A stretch of 6,278 bases of DNA from contig DAOUAJ010000355.1 of NCBI GenBank assembly GCA_034433615.1, positions 1-6,278 of the forward strand, given 5' to 3'. The notes beneath the pieces are model-generated. The model was not told the origin of the DNA, did no database searches, and saw nothing but the letters and a program-made list of their open reading frames with translations. The stretch is from DAOUAJ01 sp034433615. GTDB lineage: Bacteria; Chloroflexota; Anaerolineae; DUEN01. Positions 5,882-6,278 of this stretch are shown piece by piece. The translations under genes were made by a program, and so were the position numbers. The number at the start of each line of letters is the position of its first letter. The stretch's first letter is position 1.

Positions 5882-5920
5882 AGAGGGCGGCAGCCAGCCC
5901 TCTCCTGCCGCCCTGCGTTT
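5882..5920. terminator. Hairpin region between converging genes, probable terminator
   Basis: GGGCGGCAG (5885-5893) pairs perfectly with CTGCCGCCC (5905-5913) across an 11-base loop, followed by TGCGTTTC, a poor U tract. An alternative stem AGAGGGC (5882-5888) with GCCCTCT (5897-5903) uses overlapping bases, so only one can form at a time. It lies 33 bases after the cupredoxin stop and 15 bases beyond the stop of the converging minus-strand gene, so it may serve either or both. Confidence 0.5.
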
Positions 5921-5935
5921 CAGGCGACCCGAAGG

Positions 5936-6278
5936 CTAATTAAAATGCTGCCAGGTGTTGTTGCTGTAAAGCACGTAGATGCCCAGTGTTGACGTCCACA
6001 ACATGCGGCCGTTGTCAAAGTCTTGGACGGACACCTTCACCAACGCGCCCATATCCACCGGCCAGCCCAGCCGCCAGGCGATATTGTACCAGTCTGCAGC
6101 GTTGTACTCCGCCCAGGAACCGTCGTTCCATAGCACCCAGAACTGGTTGACATCCCCTCGCCAGAGGACAACGCCGTGCTGGAAACGCTGCTGCGTGGCG
6201 TCTATGGTGTATTCCGCGGCCCTGGGACAACCCAGGGCGGTGCGCACAGCCGGATAGGTGCTCCACACCCGGCCGAAC
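5936..6278 (-). CDS. C-terminal end of a repeat-containing, probably extracellular protein (5' part outside)
   Basis: The minus strand is open from the right edge to a TAG at 5938-5936, giving 113 complete residues of a longer protein. A GTG at 6268 could be read as a start, but the frame stays open through 'FGR' to the edge and the sequence is typical of a domain interior. There are two related units: one centred on 'FQHGVVLWRGDVNQFWVLWN' and a second on 'FDNGRMLWTSTLGIYVLYSN', each ending in an aromatic (D/N)(G/N)(S/T)W motif. They are preceded by 'VRTALGCPRA', which resembles the short LG(C/W/F)P-type repeats of cell-wall or surface proteins in this kind of bacterium. No catalytic motif is visible. 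It converges on the copper operon and is probably unrelated to it. The enzymatic or binding part, if any, would be upstream, outside the window. Confidence 0.7.
   Translation of the reverse strand, partial: FGRVWSTYPAVRTALGCPRAAEYTIDATQQRFQHGVVLWRGDVNQFWVLWNDGSWAEYNAADWYNIAWRLGWPVDMGALVKVSVQDFDNGRMLWTSTLGIYVLYSNNTWQHFN

Noticed and set aside
1..6278. Mobile elements, CRISPR arrays, attachment sites
   Set aside because: I saw no transposase or integrase motifs, no regularly spaced repeats, and no repeated copy of the tRNA 3' end that would suggest an integrated element.

Overview
The window is GC-rich and codes densely. It looks like a chromosomal segment from a Chloroflexota bacterium, probably of the Anaerolineae/Caldilineae type. 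This assignment is an inference. It rests on the style of the PAS/HisKA_3 kinase with its short two-helix membrane anchor, the ResB-like start, the acidic cupredoxin lipoprotein, and a secreted protein tail with repeated 'F..G..LW....(I/F)(Y/W)VL(Y/W)' units. Nothing in the window fixes the genus.

Layout. Positions 1-215 (minus strand) hold the first 71 codons of a ResB-like cytochrome c biogenesis protein that runs off the left edge. A complete tRNA-Thr(CGT) lies at 300-375 (minus), with an encoded CCA end, its own intrinsic terminator (262-291) and a good sigma70-type promoter (420-449). A divergent promoter with a perfect TATAAT (-10 at 517-522) leads into a two-component system. This comprises a membrane-anchored PAS histidine kinase (581-1882) and an overlapping NarL/FixJ response regulator (1851-2549), closed by a long perfect hairpin terminator (2581-2617).

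After a gap with a small palindrome (2628-2641) comes a tight plus-strand operon. It encodes a CuA-type cupredoxin with a C-terminal membrane helix (2698-3180), a NosR/NapH-like polytopic 4Fe-4S protein (3195-4622), and a CuA cupredoxin fused to a class I cytochrome c (4633-5298). A lipoprotein type 1 (blue) copper cupredoxin follows 79 nt later (5378-5848). A hairpin region (5882-5920) separates these from a converging minus-strand gene (5936-6278), the C-terminal end of a repeat-containing, probably extracellular protein.

How they may work together. The four copper, iron-sulfur and heme proteins look like one electron-transfer module at the outer face of the cytoplasmic membrane. The polyferredoxin would pass electrons to CuA centres and on to the cytochrome c or blue copper protein. 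The chemistry resembles the NosR-to-NosZ relay or the CuA entry site of heme-copper oxidases. However, no CuZ protein, no oxidase subunit I and no catalytic subunit of any kind is present in the window. The adjacent two-component system is the obvious candidate regulator, and the ResB-like protein could support heme c attachment. Both links are inferred from gene position only.
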